Below, one piece after another: positions 1-8,097 of a stretch of DNA of 64,000 bases. This DNA is from an uncultured Ruminiclostridium sp. (GTDB lineage Bacteria; Bacillota; Clostridia; Oscillospirales; Ruminococcaceae). The translations under genes and the position numbers were made by a program. Where the stretch lies: positions 116,618 to 180,617 of the forward strand of contig CANRGJ010000006.1 of assembly GCA_947630175.1 (NCBI GenBank), given 5' to 3'. A model generated the notes under the pieces. It had not been told where the DNA came from and ran no database searches. It saw only the letters and a program-made list of their open reading frames with translations. The stretch's first letter is position 1, and every line of letters begins with the position of its first letter.

Positions 1-143
1 GGGTATTGAACAATCCCGCCGTCGCCACCGTTATTATCGGAGCGTCAAAGCCTGAACAGATAGCCGAAAACGCAGAAGCGGCAAACGCCCCCGAATTTAC
101 CGCCGAGGAGCTTGCCAAGATCGAGGAAATATTGAAACAGTGA
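1..143 (+). CDS. Aldo/keto reductase, C-terminal end (partial)
   Basis: Only the last 46 codons are in the window; the frame starts at base 3 and stops with TGA at 141-143. The visible tail contains VIIGASKPEQIAENAEA, the typical C-terminal NADPH-binding segment of aldo/keto reductases (the GASKPEQI motif contacts the cofactor phosphate), followed by a Glu-rich helix ending in EEIL. Family members reduce aldehydes or ketones with NADPH in the cytosol; the substrate cannot be told from this fragment. It lies 43 bases upstream of the alpha-galactosidase on the same strand and may share its transcript. Confidence 0.8.
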   Translation, partial: VLNNPAVATVIIGASKPEQIAENAEAANAPEFTAEELAKIEEILKQ

Positions 144-186
144 ACACTGTTTTTCAAAAAATACAACAAACAAGGAGAAAGAAAAA

Positions 187-1362
187 ATGAGCACACCTCT
201 TGCACAAAGACCGCCTATGGGCTGGAACAGCTGGAACACCTTCGGATTTAACGTCAGCGAGGAGCTGATAAAGGGCATAGCCGACAAATTCATCGAGCTT
301 GGGCTCAAGGACGCAGGCTATGAATACATAGTTATAGACGACTGCTGGAGCGAAAGGGAACGCGACGAAAACGGCAGAATAGTCCCCGACAAAAACAAAT
401 TCCCCAACGGAATAAAAGCCGTCGCCGATTACGTTCACTCAAAAGGACTGAAATTCGGAATTTATTCCTGTGCGGGAACTCACACCTGCGCAGGCTTCCC
501 CGGCAGCTTTGACCACGAATTTGTGGACGCCGCCACCTTTGCGGAGTGGGGAGTCGACTATCTGAAATACGACTACTGCTACCGTCCTATCCATTCGGTA
601 GGCGAAAACCTTTACAAGCGTATGGGAATGGCTCTGCGCAACTGCGGACGCGACATAGTCCTTTCCGCCTGCAACTGGGGCAACGACGACGTATGGCGTT
701 GGATAAGAGAGAGTGGCGCGCAGCTTTATCGTTCCACAGGAGACATTCAGGACAACTGGCAGTCGATAAAGCACATCGTCCTCAGTCAGCTTGACCGTGA
801 GTGCTACGGCGGCACCTACTGCTGGAACGATATGGATATGCTGGTAGTGGGAATGCACGGCAAGGGAGACAACGCCGAAGTTTTAGGCGGCGCGGGCAAG
901 CTTGCAGGCTGCACCGACACCGAGTACAAGACCCACTTTGCTCTCTGGGCAATTATGAACAGCGCGCTTATGATAGGCTGCGACGTCAGGAACGCAAGCG
1001 AGGAAGCGCTGAATATACTGAAAAACAAAGACATAATCGCAATAAATCAGGACGCCGAGGGCAGAGGACCCTACTGCATAAGGCAGTGGAACAATCCCGA
1101 CAACGTTTTTGCCCTTATCAGACCCCTTTTCGGCGGCGATTACGCTATCGGAATGTTCAATCTCAGCGACAATCCCTCCGAGATGTCCCTCCAGTTCTTT
1201 GATATAGGACTTCCCGTTGCCAGTGGCTTCGGACTGCAATTCTACAACTGCCATACAGGCAAGGACGAGGGCGTATTCACCGAGCGCCGTTCAGTTAGAG
1301 TCGAGCCTCACGACTGCTATATGTACCGCTGCAAGCTGGTAAAACTTAATAAAGAAAGCTGA
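187..1362 (+). CDS. Alpha-galactosidase, glycoside hydrolase family 27
   Basis: A 391-residue retaining alpha-galactosidase that would release terminal alpha-1,6-galactose from raffinose-type sugars or galactomannan. The GH27 signature PPMGWNSWNTFG is at residues 9-20. The catalytic nucleophile is predicted as Asp129 in YLKYDYC and the acid/base as Asp186 in YRSTGDIQDNW. The (beta/alpha)8 barrel is followed by a short C-terminal beta domain from about residue 300. No signal peptide is visible, so the enzyme is probably cytosolic and acts on imported oligosaccharides. The start is the ATG 8 bases after an AAGGAG site. Only 5 bases separate it from the next gene, so it leads, or is part of, the 187-6283 transcription unit. 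Confidence 0.93.
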   Translation: MSTPLAQRPPMGWNSWNTFGFNVSEELIKGIADKFIELGLKDAGYEYIVIDDCWSERERDENGRIVPDKNKFPNGIKAVADYVHSKGLKFGIYSCAGTHTCAGFPGSFDHEFVDAATFAEWGVDYLKYDYCYRPIHSVGENLYKRMGMALRNCGRDIVLSACNWGNDDVWRWIRESGAQLYRSTGDIQDNWQSIKHIVLSQLDRECYGGTYCWNDMDMLVVGMHGKGDNAEVLGGAGKLAGCTDTEYKTHFALWAIMNSALMIGCDVRNASEEALNILKNKDIIAINQDAEGRGPYCIRQWNNPDNVFALIRPLFGGDYAIGMFNLSDNPSEMSLQFFDIGLPVASGFGLQFYNCHTGKDEGVFTERRSVRVEPHDCYMYRCKLVKLNKES

Positions 1363-1367
1363 TAAAA

Positions 1368-1562
1368 ATGCAATGCAAAAAATGCGGCAAGCCCGAGCTT
1401 TCAGGCGACGAGCTTGCCATATACCGAAAGCTGGTGAACAGGGGAGCTACCGAGTTCCTCTGTATCGACTGCCTTGCGGAATTTTTCAAGTGCGACCGCG
1501 CGGACATTGAGGAGCGCATAAGATACTACCGTGAAAGCGGCACCTGCACCCTTTTCGTGTGA
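1368..1562 (+). CDS. Small double-CxxC (zinc-ribbon-like) protein
   Basis: A 64-residue soluble protein with two Cys pairs, CKKC at residues 3-6 and CIDC at about 32-35, spaced as in a treble-clef or zinc-ribbon fold, plus a lone Cys at about 42 and one near the C-terminus. The middle is amphipathic helix. It starts 5 bases after the alpha-galactosidase stop and ends 9 bases before the first zinc-ribbon membrane protein, so it is cotranscribed with both. I do not recognise a named family. The zinc-binding motif shared with the six downstream proteins suggests a related role, but that is inference. Confidence 0.6.
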   Translation: MQCKKCGKPELSGDELAIYRKLVNRGATEFLCIDCLAEFFKCDRADIEERIRYYRESGTCTLFV

Positions 1563-1571
1563 GAATTGCCT

Positions 1572-2405
1572 ATGGACAAAAACGTATTCTCTTTCAAGCA
1601 GCTGTTTTTGATATTCTTCACCTTTGCTCTTACCATAGCGACTTTAGTGATGAAGCTGGTGGGCAAAACGGTGATGATAGACTATTATCTCTATCTTCTG
1701 TTCCTCCACGTTTATCACATAGCGCTGTGCTATATTATAAACAATCGCCTGAACGACGTGATAAACAAGCTGGACACTGACGCCCTCACAGGCGTGCGCC
1801 GCTTTCTCGGTCATATGGAAATGCTGACGGCGCTTATCGTTGTGAACGTTGTCACCGAGGGGATAATGCAGCTTCCGATAGCTTTGTACCGAATATGCGA
1901 GGACCCCGCCCGCGGACTTTCGATGATACTTTTTATCCCGTGGCTTTTGGAATCCTTTATCGGAAACGTGACCTATGCGGGGGAAATGTATTACGCCTGG
2001 TATCTGCCATACTGCATAGCTATGCTTTTCATCAGTATGCACATTATCGGAAAATATCATAAAGCGCGCAAGATAATTGCCGCTATGGAGCTTGATGAGC
2101 TTATCAGCAAAAACGCCCCTTGGCGCAAAGAGATAAGGGAAAAAGAGCGCCTGCTTGCCGAAACAGGTCTTTCCGACACGGAAAAAAGCGCAGTCGACCC
2201 CGCCCTGCTTGCCAAGATACCCCAGGATGAGCTTGTCCCCGACGAGGAGGAGCTTCAATACATTTTGCAGCAAAGAAAGCGCCCCGACAACCCCGACGAA
2301 ATAGAGCAGGACTGGACCTGTCAGGCGTGCGGCTCGGATAATCCCGCCAAAGCGGAGGAATGTGTTTTCTGCGGAGCAAAACGGGAACAGAGAGAGGGGA
2401 AATAA
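1572..2405 (+). CDS. Zinc-ribbon membrane protein, paralog 1 of 6
   Basis: A 277-residue protein with about four or five hydrophobic segments in the first 165 residues, a charged cytosolic stretch, the motif IPQDELVPDEEEL, and a C-terminal zinc ribbon with CQACGSDN and CVFCGAK. The ATG at 1572 is preferred to an in-frame TTG at 1566, although no strong ribosome site precedes either. The membrane part, with FIPWLLESFIGN and KYHKARKI, is most like paralog 5 (4621-5724). The last roughly 55 codons are almost the same as those of paralog 2, also at the DNA level. The function is unknown. A single-ribbon tail after membrane helices is seen in many uncharacterised Firmicute proteins. Confidence 0.65.
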   Translation: MDKNVFSFKQLFLIFFTFALTIATLVMKLVGKTVMIDYYLYLLFLHVYHIALCYIINNRLNDVINKLDTDALTGVRRFLGHMEMLTALIVVNVVTEGIMQLPIALYRICEDPARGLSMILFIPWLLESFIGNVTYAGEMYYAWYLPYCIAMLFISMHIIGKYHKARKIIAAMELDELISKNAPWRKEIREKERLLAETGLSDTEKSAVDPALLAKIPQDELVPDEEELQYILQQRKRPDNPDEIEQDWTCQACGSDNPAKAEECVFCGAKREQREGK

Positions 2406-2408
2406 GCT

Positions 2409-3119
2409 ATGCTCACTGCAAGAAATATAGTGGCTGTCATTGTCATGCTGACGTTATGTCTTTTCCTTGGACGTTTCGTATATTTGATAGGGCTGATATT
2501 TTGTGTGTTTGAGATAACGCTTATCGTCATAGCTGTGCGCAGGTGTGCGGATTATAAAAGGTACGCCGATGATTTCACTTACGCAAAAAAAACGGAAAAG
2601 TATTATGACTCTGCCGAAACTGCCTTTACGATGATGGTGGCGTGCGGCGCCTTTGCAGTCGCAGAGATCCTTCGTGACATTATTGTATTTCATAGTATAG
2701 TTCGTGTATTGAACAATCCGGGCTTGTGGTATCTTCTTTTTGTTGCGGGAAATATCTTTTTCTTCCTTATCGCAGGCGATAAGGTAAAGAAAATGAAAAT
2801 GCAAAAGTCAACTCTTGAAAACCCGCCTGTCATAAGCCCCGAAAAATTTTTCTCCGAAATAGTCGGGCAAAAGGAAGTTTCAGACGACCACGAGATAGGC
2901 AGAGCCTATGTCAGCGAAAAGCTGCTCTCAGAAATACCTCAGGACGAGCTTGTCCCCGACGAAGAAGAACTTCAATATATTTTACAGCAAAGAAAGCGTC
3001 CCGATAACCCCGACGAGGCGGAGCAGGACTGGACCTGTCAGATGTGCGGCTCGGATAATCCCGCCAGAGTGGAGGAATGTGTTTTCTGCGGCGCAAAACG
3101 GGAGAAGGGAGAAAACTAA
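2409..3119 (+). CDS. Zinc-ribbon membrane protein, paralog 2 of 6
   Basis: A 236-residue protein with four hydrophobic segments: two near the start and two at about residues 70-120, the second within VLNNPGLWYLLFVAGNIFFF. A cytosolic stretch follows, with SEIVGQKEVSDDHEIGRA, the family motif IPQDELVPDEEEL and a C-terminal zinc ribbon with CQMCGSDN and CVFCGAK. It starts 3 bases after paralog 1 behind a GAGGGGA site. Paralogs 2, 3 and 4 share this layout and the ExFSEIVGQKEVS stretch, so they form one subgroup. The function is not recognised. Confidence 0.65.
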   Translation: MLTARNIVAVIVMLTLCLFLGRFVYLIGLIFCVFEITLIVIAVRRCADYKRYADDFTYAKKTEKYYDSAETAFTMMVACGAFAVAEILRDIIVFHSIVRVLNNPGLWYLLFVAGNIFFFLIAGDKVKKMKMQKSTLENPPVISPEKFFSEIVGQKEVSDDHEIGRAYVSEKLLSEIPQDELVPDEEELQYILQQRKRPDNPDEAEQDWTCQMCGSDNPARVEECVFCGAKREKGEN

Positions 3120-3124
3120 AACTT

Positions 3125-3841
3125 ATGTTCAGCATTAAAAGTTTAATTCCCATATTACTCTCTGTTCTCCTTTGTATCGTTATGAATAACGCCGTCTATC
3201 TGCTGGGTGTTATGGCGTGCCTTGTTGAGGTGCCGTTCATAATAATGGCAATAGAGGGCTGCAAAAAATATAAAAAGCACGCAGGGAGCGTTTCTTATAT
3301 AAAAAATGTAATATCCTGCTACGAAGTGGCGGGAACGTGTTTTGCGATAGCAGCTGTGGCAGCTGTATTCTCCCTTATATGGTTTATCTTTCAGATGTTT
3401 TCAGACTTCCTCGGCATTTTTGTTGACCCCAACTTCTGGTACGTTTTGCTGACGGTGGGAAACGTTTATCTGTTCATTAAAACGGGAGATTATATTCAGC
3501 ATATGAAACGGGAAAAGACTGAGCTGGAACACCCTGCCATTTCCAAATCGGACGAATTTTTCTCCGAAATAGTCGGACAAAAGGAAGTGTCAGTTGACGA
3601 CGACGAGATAGGCAGAGCCGCTGTCAGCAAAAAGCTGCTTTCAAAAATCCCGCAGGACGAGCTTGTCCCCGACCTTCAGGAGGTAAGAGAGCTTTTGCAG
3701 AAAAGCGCCGTTCCCCTTGAAACGCCTGAAAAAGAAATATGGATATGTCCCATATGTGGTACAGAAAATAACGCAGCCGAGAGCGACTGCTCCGTTTGCG
3801 GCACAGAAAGAGAACAGGGAAAGGAAAGAAATAATGCTTAA
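3125..3841 (+). CDS. Zinc-ribbon membrane protein, paralog 3 of 6
   Basis: A 238-residue protein. The ATG at 3125 follows GGGAGAAAAC and begins MFSIKSLIPILL; an upstream in-frame start would overlap paralog 2 and is rejected. It has four hydrophobic segments, then DEFFSEIVGQKEVSVDDDE, LLSKIPQDELVPD and a C-terminal ribbon with CPICGTEN and CSVCGTE. The DELVPD motif is kept, but the following ILQQRKRPDNPDE segment of paralogs 1 and 2 has diverged. The last 8 bases overlap the next paralog, which points to translational coupling. The function is not recognised. Confidence 0.65.
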   Translation: MFSIKSLIPILLSVLLCIVMNNAVYLLGVMACLVEVPFIIMAIEGCKKYKKHAGSVSYIKNVISCYEVAGTCFAIAAVAAVFSLIWFIFQMFSDFLGIFVDPNFWYVLLTVGNVYLFIKTGDYIQHMKREKTELEHPAISKSDEFFSEIVGQKEVSVDDDEIGRAAVSKKLLSKIPQDELVPDLQEVRELLQKSAVPLETPEKEIWICPICGTENNAAESDCSVCGTEREQGKERNNA

Positions 3842-4589
3842 ACTGCGAAATATTATTGCGGCAGTCATCACAATGGTGTTCTGTTTGATGGCAGACCCCA
3901 GCGGAGGACCTCCCGGCAGCCTTGCTACCACAATGGGTTATCTGATGTTCGTGTATATAATGATATTTGTCGGTCTTACGGTGTACAAAGCAAGGCACTT
4001 TGACGAGCATATCACAGACAGCGACTATTTAAAAAGGACTGAAAAATATCATGAGGCGGCGGGCTCAGGACTTATAATAATGGCGATATTAGCCTTGAAT
4101 GGGCTTATATGGCTGTTCCCGCTGGTAATGTTCCTCAACCTGCCCGCAGTCGTTATGAACGCGCGCTTCTGGCAGGCAATTCTCACCATAGCCGCTTTAT
4201 TTATTTTTATAAGATCAAGCGATGTCGTTCACGAGATGAAAAAGAAAAAAGCGCTGTATGAAAATCCCCATATTTCAAATTCTGACGAATATTTTTCAGC
4301 CATAGCCGCCGACAAGGACGTTTCCTATCAGGACAGCGCCGAGATAGGAAAGATAAAGGCAAGCGGCGAGCTGCTTTCTCAGATAACGGACGACGAGCTT
4401 GTCCCGCAGGCAAGCTCCGACGAGCTAAAGCAGGACGATACCTTATTTGTCAGCAATATAAGCGAGGCAGACGAAGAAAAGCCTGCCGAACCTCAGCAGG
4501 AGGAAAAGACCGTGCATTGCAAAGTATGCGGCTCCGAAAATCCCGACACGTTCAGCGAATGTGTTTTTTGCGGAGCAGCGTTGAAATAA
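3834..4589 (+). CDS. Zinc-ribbon membrane protein, paralog 4 of 6
   Basis: A 251-residue protein. The chosen ATG at 3834 (MLKLRNIIAAV) follows a GGAAAGAAATA site and overlaps the previous gene by 8 bases. It has four hydrophobic segments, then DEYFSAIAADKDVS, LLSQITDDELVPQ, an acidic insert, and a C-terminal ribbon with CKVCGSEN and CVFCGAA. The DELVP motif is present but the Pro-Gln before it has become Thr-Asp. The C-terminal CVFCGA is shared with paralogs 1 and 2. It ends 31 bases before paralog 5, the largest gap in the array. The function is unknown. Confidence 0.65.
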   Translation: MLKLRNIIAAVITMVFCLMADPSGGPPGSLATTMGYLMFVYIMIFVGLTVYKARHFDEHITDSDYLKRTEKYHEAAGSGLIIMAILALNGLIWLFPLVMFLNLPAVVMNARFWQAILTIAALFIFIRSSDVVHEMKKKKALYENPHISNSDEYFSAIAADKDVSYQDSAEIGKIKASGELLSQITDDELVPQASSDELKQDDTLFVSNISEADEEKPAEPQQEEKTVHCKVCGSENPDTFSECVFCGAALK

Positions 4590-4620
4590 AAGAAAAAGCG
4601 TTAAGCTGAAAGGAATCACT

Positions 4621-5724
4621 ATGTTCTCATTCAAAGAAACAGCCCTTCTGATAGGGTCGCTGGCGTTAGTCATCATCTATTCCACTGTAAGACTTATCTG
4701 GGGCGACGAGATAAATACCCTGCCGCTGTGTTTGTTTATCCTGCTTGTGATAATAGCGTTTGCGGTATTTGCCTTTGCGCTCCTCAACAGGTCGAAAAAG
4801 CTGCTCAAGACCCATAAGCGGGAGGTGTTTGAAAGCGCCGCCAAGACTATGAGCATTATGGAAACGCTGTTCACAGTCATTATAGTAAATCTTCTTTTCT
4901 GCATAATCGACCTGATAAAGGGCATAGCGTTACCGTCGGAAAGCCTTGATTATATGCTGAAAATGACCCTGTTCCTGCCATGGCTTTCCGAGGTGATGAA
5001 GGGGAACAACGTCGCTTTTTCCTACTCCTTTACTTGGCAGATAGTGCTGACGCTTTTTTCAATGCTGTTGATGACTGCGACCTCCGCAAAATATTTCAAG
5101 GCGAGAAAGATATACAACGCCCTCGTTTCCGTCCCCGAAAAGCCACAGCAGGAAAAGGTGTTTGCAGAGGCTGAACAGCAAAACGGCATAGTCCTTGTTT
5201 CCGACGAATTCAAGGAGACCGAGGAACAGCTTATCGCCGAGATACCCCACGAGGAAATGATACCCAACGAGGCGTATTTCAAACGCCGTATGAGAGAGGT
5301 GTCCGACACAGTTCAGGTGCCTGAAATAAAAGCAAGGACCTGCCCGGTCTGCGGCTCCGAGAACGAAGGCTATAAAACGGTTTGCGAATTTTGCGGAGCA
5401 AAGCTGGACGAACTTGACGGCGACCTTCTGTACACCGCTGAGGAGGAAAAGGAGCAACCGCCTGCTCCCGTCAGGGAAAAGGCGGACGACGGTATTTCCT
5501 TCTCTCACCTTATGGTGGACGACAGCGAGGAGCAGACCGAGGAAACGCCTGCTCCCGCCGAAGAGGAAGACGTTTCAATCGAAAGCCTGATGATATCCGA
5601 CGAGGAAAAAGCAGAAGAAGCTCCGCAGGAGGAAGCTCAGCCCGAACAGCCGCAAAACGCCGATACATACGACGATGTTTCAATAGACGAGTTTATTGCT
5701 GACGACAACGAAAAAGAAAATTAA
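4621..5724 (+). CDS. Zinc-ribbon membrane protein with acidic repeat tail, paralog 5 of 6
   Basis: The longest member, 367 residues. The hydrophobic part (about residues 1-160) parallels paralog 1, including FLPWLSEVMKGN and KYFKARKI. A diverged family motif IPHEEMIPN precedes the zinc ribbon (CPVCGSEN, CEFCGAK), which here is internal at about residues 240-262. It is followed by a strongly acidic tail holding three related units: ISFSHLMVDD, VSIESLMISDEE and VSIDEFIADDNE. The acidic repeats could be short linear binding motifs. Start: ATG after AAAGGAA. It ends 10 bases before paralog 6. The partner and role are unknown. Confidence 0.65.
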   Translation: MFSFKETALLIGSLALVIIYSTVRLIWGDEINTLPLCLFILLVIIAFAVFAFALLNRSKKLLKTHKREVFESAAKTMSIMETLFTVIIVNLLFCIIDLIKGIALPSESLDYMLKMTLFLPWLSEVMKGNNVAFSYSFTWQIVLTLFSMLLMTATSAKYFKARKIYNALVSVPEKPQQEKVFAEAEQQNGIVLVSDEFKETEEQLIAEIPHEEMIPNEAYFKRRMREVSDTVQVPEIKARTCPVCGSENEGYKTVCEFCGAKLDELDGDLLYTAEEEKEQPPAPVREKADDGISFSHLMVDDSEEQTEETPAPAEEEDVSIESLMISDEEKAEEAPQEEAQPEQPQNADTYDDVSIDEFIADDNEKEN

Positions 5725-5734
5725 AGAGGTAATT

Positions 5735-6283
5735 ATGAGTATTTTCAACGACAGCTTTTCTATCCTGACGTTTTTTTCGCTGATATTCTGCCTTATCATT
5801 GTGGGAGCAGCGGCGGCGGTGTTTGTGAATTTCCGTTCTCGCACCGAACGCTTCCTCAATCAGCCAAGCCAACAGAATTATGCGGCCGCAAAGGACCTTT
5901 ACGTTATTTCTATCGTCTGCATTGTACTACTTTCGATCTACCTGCTGAACAACGCTCTCGGCGTGATTTTCGATTTTTTCCGCCTGCTGGTGGGAGCAGA
6001 TGAAACGGTCGGAAGATCCGATTTGTTTATAAGTATGGGAAAATGCGCCGCCTTCGTGACCCTGATCGTAATAGGAGCAAAGTCGGTATTTTCCTTCTCC
6101 GAAGCAAAGGCGCTTTATTTCAGGCTTTACCCGCCGCTGATACCGAAAGGTCAGCCTGCTGACAGCTCCGAAAAAATCTACACCACCGCCGCCATTTATG
6201 ATGAAAAGATATGCCCCTCCTGCGGCAAGGCAAACGACGGCAGAAGCAACTCCTGTGTTTCCTGCGGCACGGAGCTGAAATAA
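5735..6283 (+). CDS. Zinc-ribbon membrane protein, paralog 6 of 6
   Basis: A 182-residue protein that is the most diverged of the array. It has three hydrophobic segments (about 8-30, 55-75 and 100-120) and a C-terminal zinc ribbon with CPSCGKAN and CVSCGTELK, but no recognisable DELVP motif. The ATG at 5735 follows AAAGAGGT at normal spacing; an upstream in-frame start overlapping paralog 5 has no ribosome site. A strong terminator begins 22 bases after the stop, so it is the last gene of the unit. The function is not recognised. Confidence 0.6.
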   Translation: MSIFNDSFSILTFFSLIFCLIIVGAAAAVFVNFRSRTERFLNQPSQQNYAAAKDLYVISIVCIVLLSIYLLNNALGVIFDFFRLLVGADETVGRSDLFISMGKCAAFVTLIVIGAKSVFSFSEAKALYFRLYPPLIPKGQPADSSEKIYTTAAIYDEKICPSCGKANDGRSNSCVSCGTELK

Positions 6284-6305
6284 ATACTCCCTCAATCCAC
6301 AACGC

Positions 6306-6340
6306 AAAAACCGTTCACTTTTGTGAACGGTTTTTATTTT
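6306..6340 (+). terminator. Rho-independent terminator
   Basis: Perfect 8-bp stem CCGTTCAC/GTGAACGG (6311-6318 and 6323-6330) with a TTTT loop, A-tract before and T-rich run after. It ends the alpha-galactosidase/zinc-ribbon unit and separates it from the metal transporter operon. Confidence 0.85.
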
Positions 6341-6437
6341 TCGTACAACTATCGCATTAACGTTTTAAGAATACACTGATAGTGGGCAAAAAGAATTTGC
6401 GTTATGCCCGAAAAATCAGAAAAGGAAAGGATAAGCG

Positions 6438-7379
6438 ATGAATTTACTTAAACGGCGGCTCTCATGCGTTGTGATGGCAATAATAGTCCTGCTCACAGCG
6501 TCCTGCGTTCCCGCCGAAAATAAAAAGGAGGATAAGCTGAACGTGACGGTCACCACCACTATGCTTTACGACCTTGCAAGGCAGATAGGCGGGAAGTACG
6601 TCAACGTTCAGGGGCTTATGGGAAGCGGCGTTGACCCGCACCAGTACCGCGCCTCGGCGGGGGACATTGTGAAAATGCAGAGAGCAGACGTAGTCGTCTA
6701 CAACGGACTTCACCTTGAGGGGAAAATGGGCGACGTTTTCGCCTCCCTTGAGGATTACGGCAAAACGGTGATATGCGCCGCCGACGGGATAGATGAATCA
6801 ATGCTGATAAAGCACGACGGCGTTTACGACCCGCACATATGGTTCGATGTTTCTTTGTGGAAGCTGGCGGCAAAAGAGGTAGCAAACGGTCTTTCCAAAG
6901 CCGACCCCGACAACGCCGCCCACTATGCGGAAAATTTTGAAGTGTACGATAAACAGCTCACCGAGCTTGACAAGTACATCAGGAAAAGAGCAGAGGAGCT
7001 TGATGAAAACCAGCGTGTGCTCATCACTGCTCACGATGCGTTCAGCTATTTCGGCAAGGCTTACGGCTTTAAGGTAATGGGCATACAGGGCGTCAGCACC
7101 GCCGCCGAGGCAGGAACGGCAGACGTTATAGCTCTGGCTCAGTTCATAGCTGACAACAGGATAAAGGCTGTCTTTGTTGAAACCAGCCTGCCTGTAAAGG
7201 CAATAGAGGCGCTGTGCGAGGCGGTAAGAGCAAGGGGCTTTGAAACCTCCCTTGGCGGCAGCCTTTACAGCGACTCTCTCGGAGATGAGACCAACGGAAC
7301 GAACACCTATATCGGAGCGTTCCGACACAATACGGACACTGTAATAGACGGACTTAAAGGAGATGATGAAATTGAATGA
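6438..7379 (+). CDS. Metal ABC transporter substrate-binding lipoprotein (Mn/Zn type)
   Basis: A 313-residue cluster A-I binding lipoprotein that captures Mn2+ or Zn2+ outside the membrane. The signal peptide ends in the lipobox LTASC. Likely metal ligands are the His of VDPHQY, the His of DPHIWFD, the Glu of VFVETS and the Asp of LYSDSLG. The pattern of two His, Glu and Asp, and the lack of a His-rich loop, favour the Mn/Fe-type TroA/MntA/PsaA group over ZnuA, but Zn cannot be excluded. Start: ATG after AAAGGAAAGG. It heads a four-gene operon overlapping the ATPase gene. I saw no certain metal-regulator operator in the 97 bases between the terminator and this gene. Confidence 0.88.
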   Translation: MNLLKRRLSCVVMAIIVLLTASCVPAENKKEDKLNVTVTTTMLYDLARQIGGKYVNVQGLMGSGVDPHQYRASAGDIVKMQRADVVVYNGLHLEGKMGDVFASLEDYGKTVICAADGIDESMLIKHDGVYDPHIWFDVSLWKLAAKEVANGLSKADPDNAAHYAENFEVYDKQLTELDKYIRKRAEELDENQRVLITAHDAFSYFGKAYGFKVMGIQGVSTAAEAGTADVIALAQFIADNRIKAVFVETSLPVKAIEALCEAVRARGFETSLGGSLYSDSLGDETNGTNTYIGAFRHNTDTVIDGLKGDDEIE

Positions 7380-8097
7380 GGAATATGCGGTGAACGTGAG
7401 GGGACTGACCGTTGCTTACGACTCAAGGGCGGTGCTGTCCGACGTTAATATAGATATAAAAAGAGGAAAAATAACCGCCATAATGGGTCCCAACGGGGCG
7501 GGAAAAACCACTCTTTTAAAGGCAATGCTGAAGCTGATACCAAAGTCCTGCGGCTCGGTAACCTGGAACGAGGTGGACGGCAGACCGCCCGTCATAGGCT
7601 ATGTTCCCCAGAGCGAAAGCGTGGACTGGGACTTTCCCGCCACCGTATGGGACGTGGTGACTATGGGCTGTTATAAAAGGCTGGGCTGGATAAAACGCCC
7701 GAAAAAAGAGGACAGAGAATTGAGCCTTCAGATGCTGAAAAAAATGGGAATGGAAAAATGCGCCGACAGGCAGATAAGCTGTCTTTCAGGCGGACAGCAG
7801 CAGCGCGCGTTTATCGCCAGAGCGCTTGTCCAGCAGGCGGATATTTACTTTATGGATGAACCCTTCAAGGGCGTGGACGTCGCCACGGAAAAAACGATAG
7901 TGGAGCTTTTCAGAGAGCTGAAAAACGAGGGGAAAACGGTGGTCGCCGTACATCACGACCTTTCCACCGCCGCAGATTATTTTGACGAGGCGGTGCTGAT
8001 AAACCGCAGAGTGATAATGCAGGGAAACGTCAAAGCGGCGCTGACTCAGGAGAACCTGTCCCTTACATACCGAGGAACGACAGGAGGAGAGCCGTGA
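7366..8097 (+). CDS. Metal ABC transporter ATP-binding protein
   Basis: The cytosolic ATPase of the importer, about 243 residues. Walker A is GPNGAGKTT, the signature is LSGGQQQR, and Walker B with the catalytic Glu is DIYFMDEPF; the switch His is in VAVHHDL. Two adjacent ATGs (7363 and 7366) and a TTG at 7372 are possible starts. AAAGGAG ends at 7362, so 7363 is too close and 7366 is preferred. The gene overlaps the binding-protein gene by 14 bases and the next permease by 4 (GTGA), which indicates coupled translation. Confidence 0.9.
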   Translation: MKLNEEYAVNVRGLTVAYDSRAVLSDVNIDIKRGKITAIMGPNGAGKTTLLKAMLKLIPKSCGSVTWNEVDGRPPVIGYVPQSESVDWDFPATVWDVVTMGCYKRLGWIKRPKKEDRELSLQMLKKMGMEKCADRQISCLSGGQQQRAFIARALVQQADIYFMDEPFKGVDVATEKTIVELFRELKNEGKTVVAVHHDLSTAADYFDEAVLINRRVIMQGNVKAALTQENLSLTYRGTTGGEP

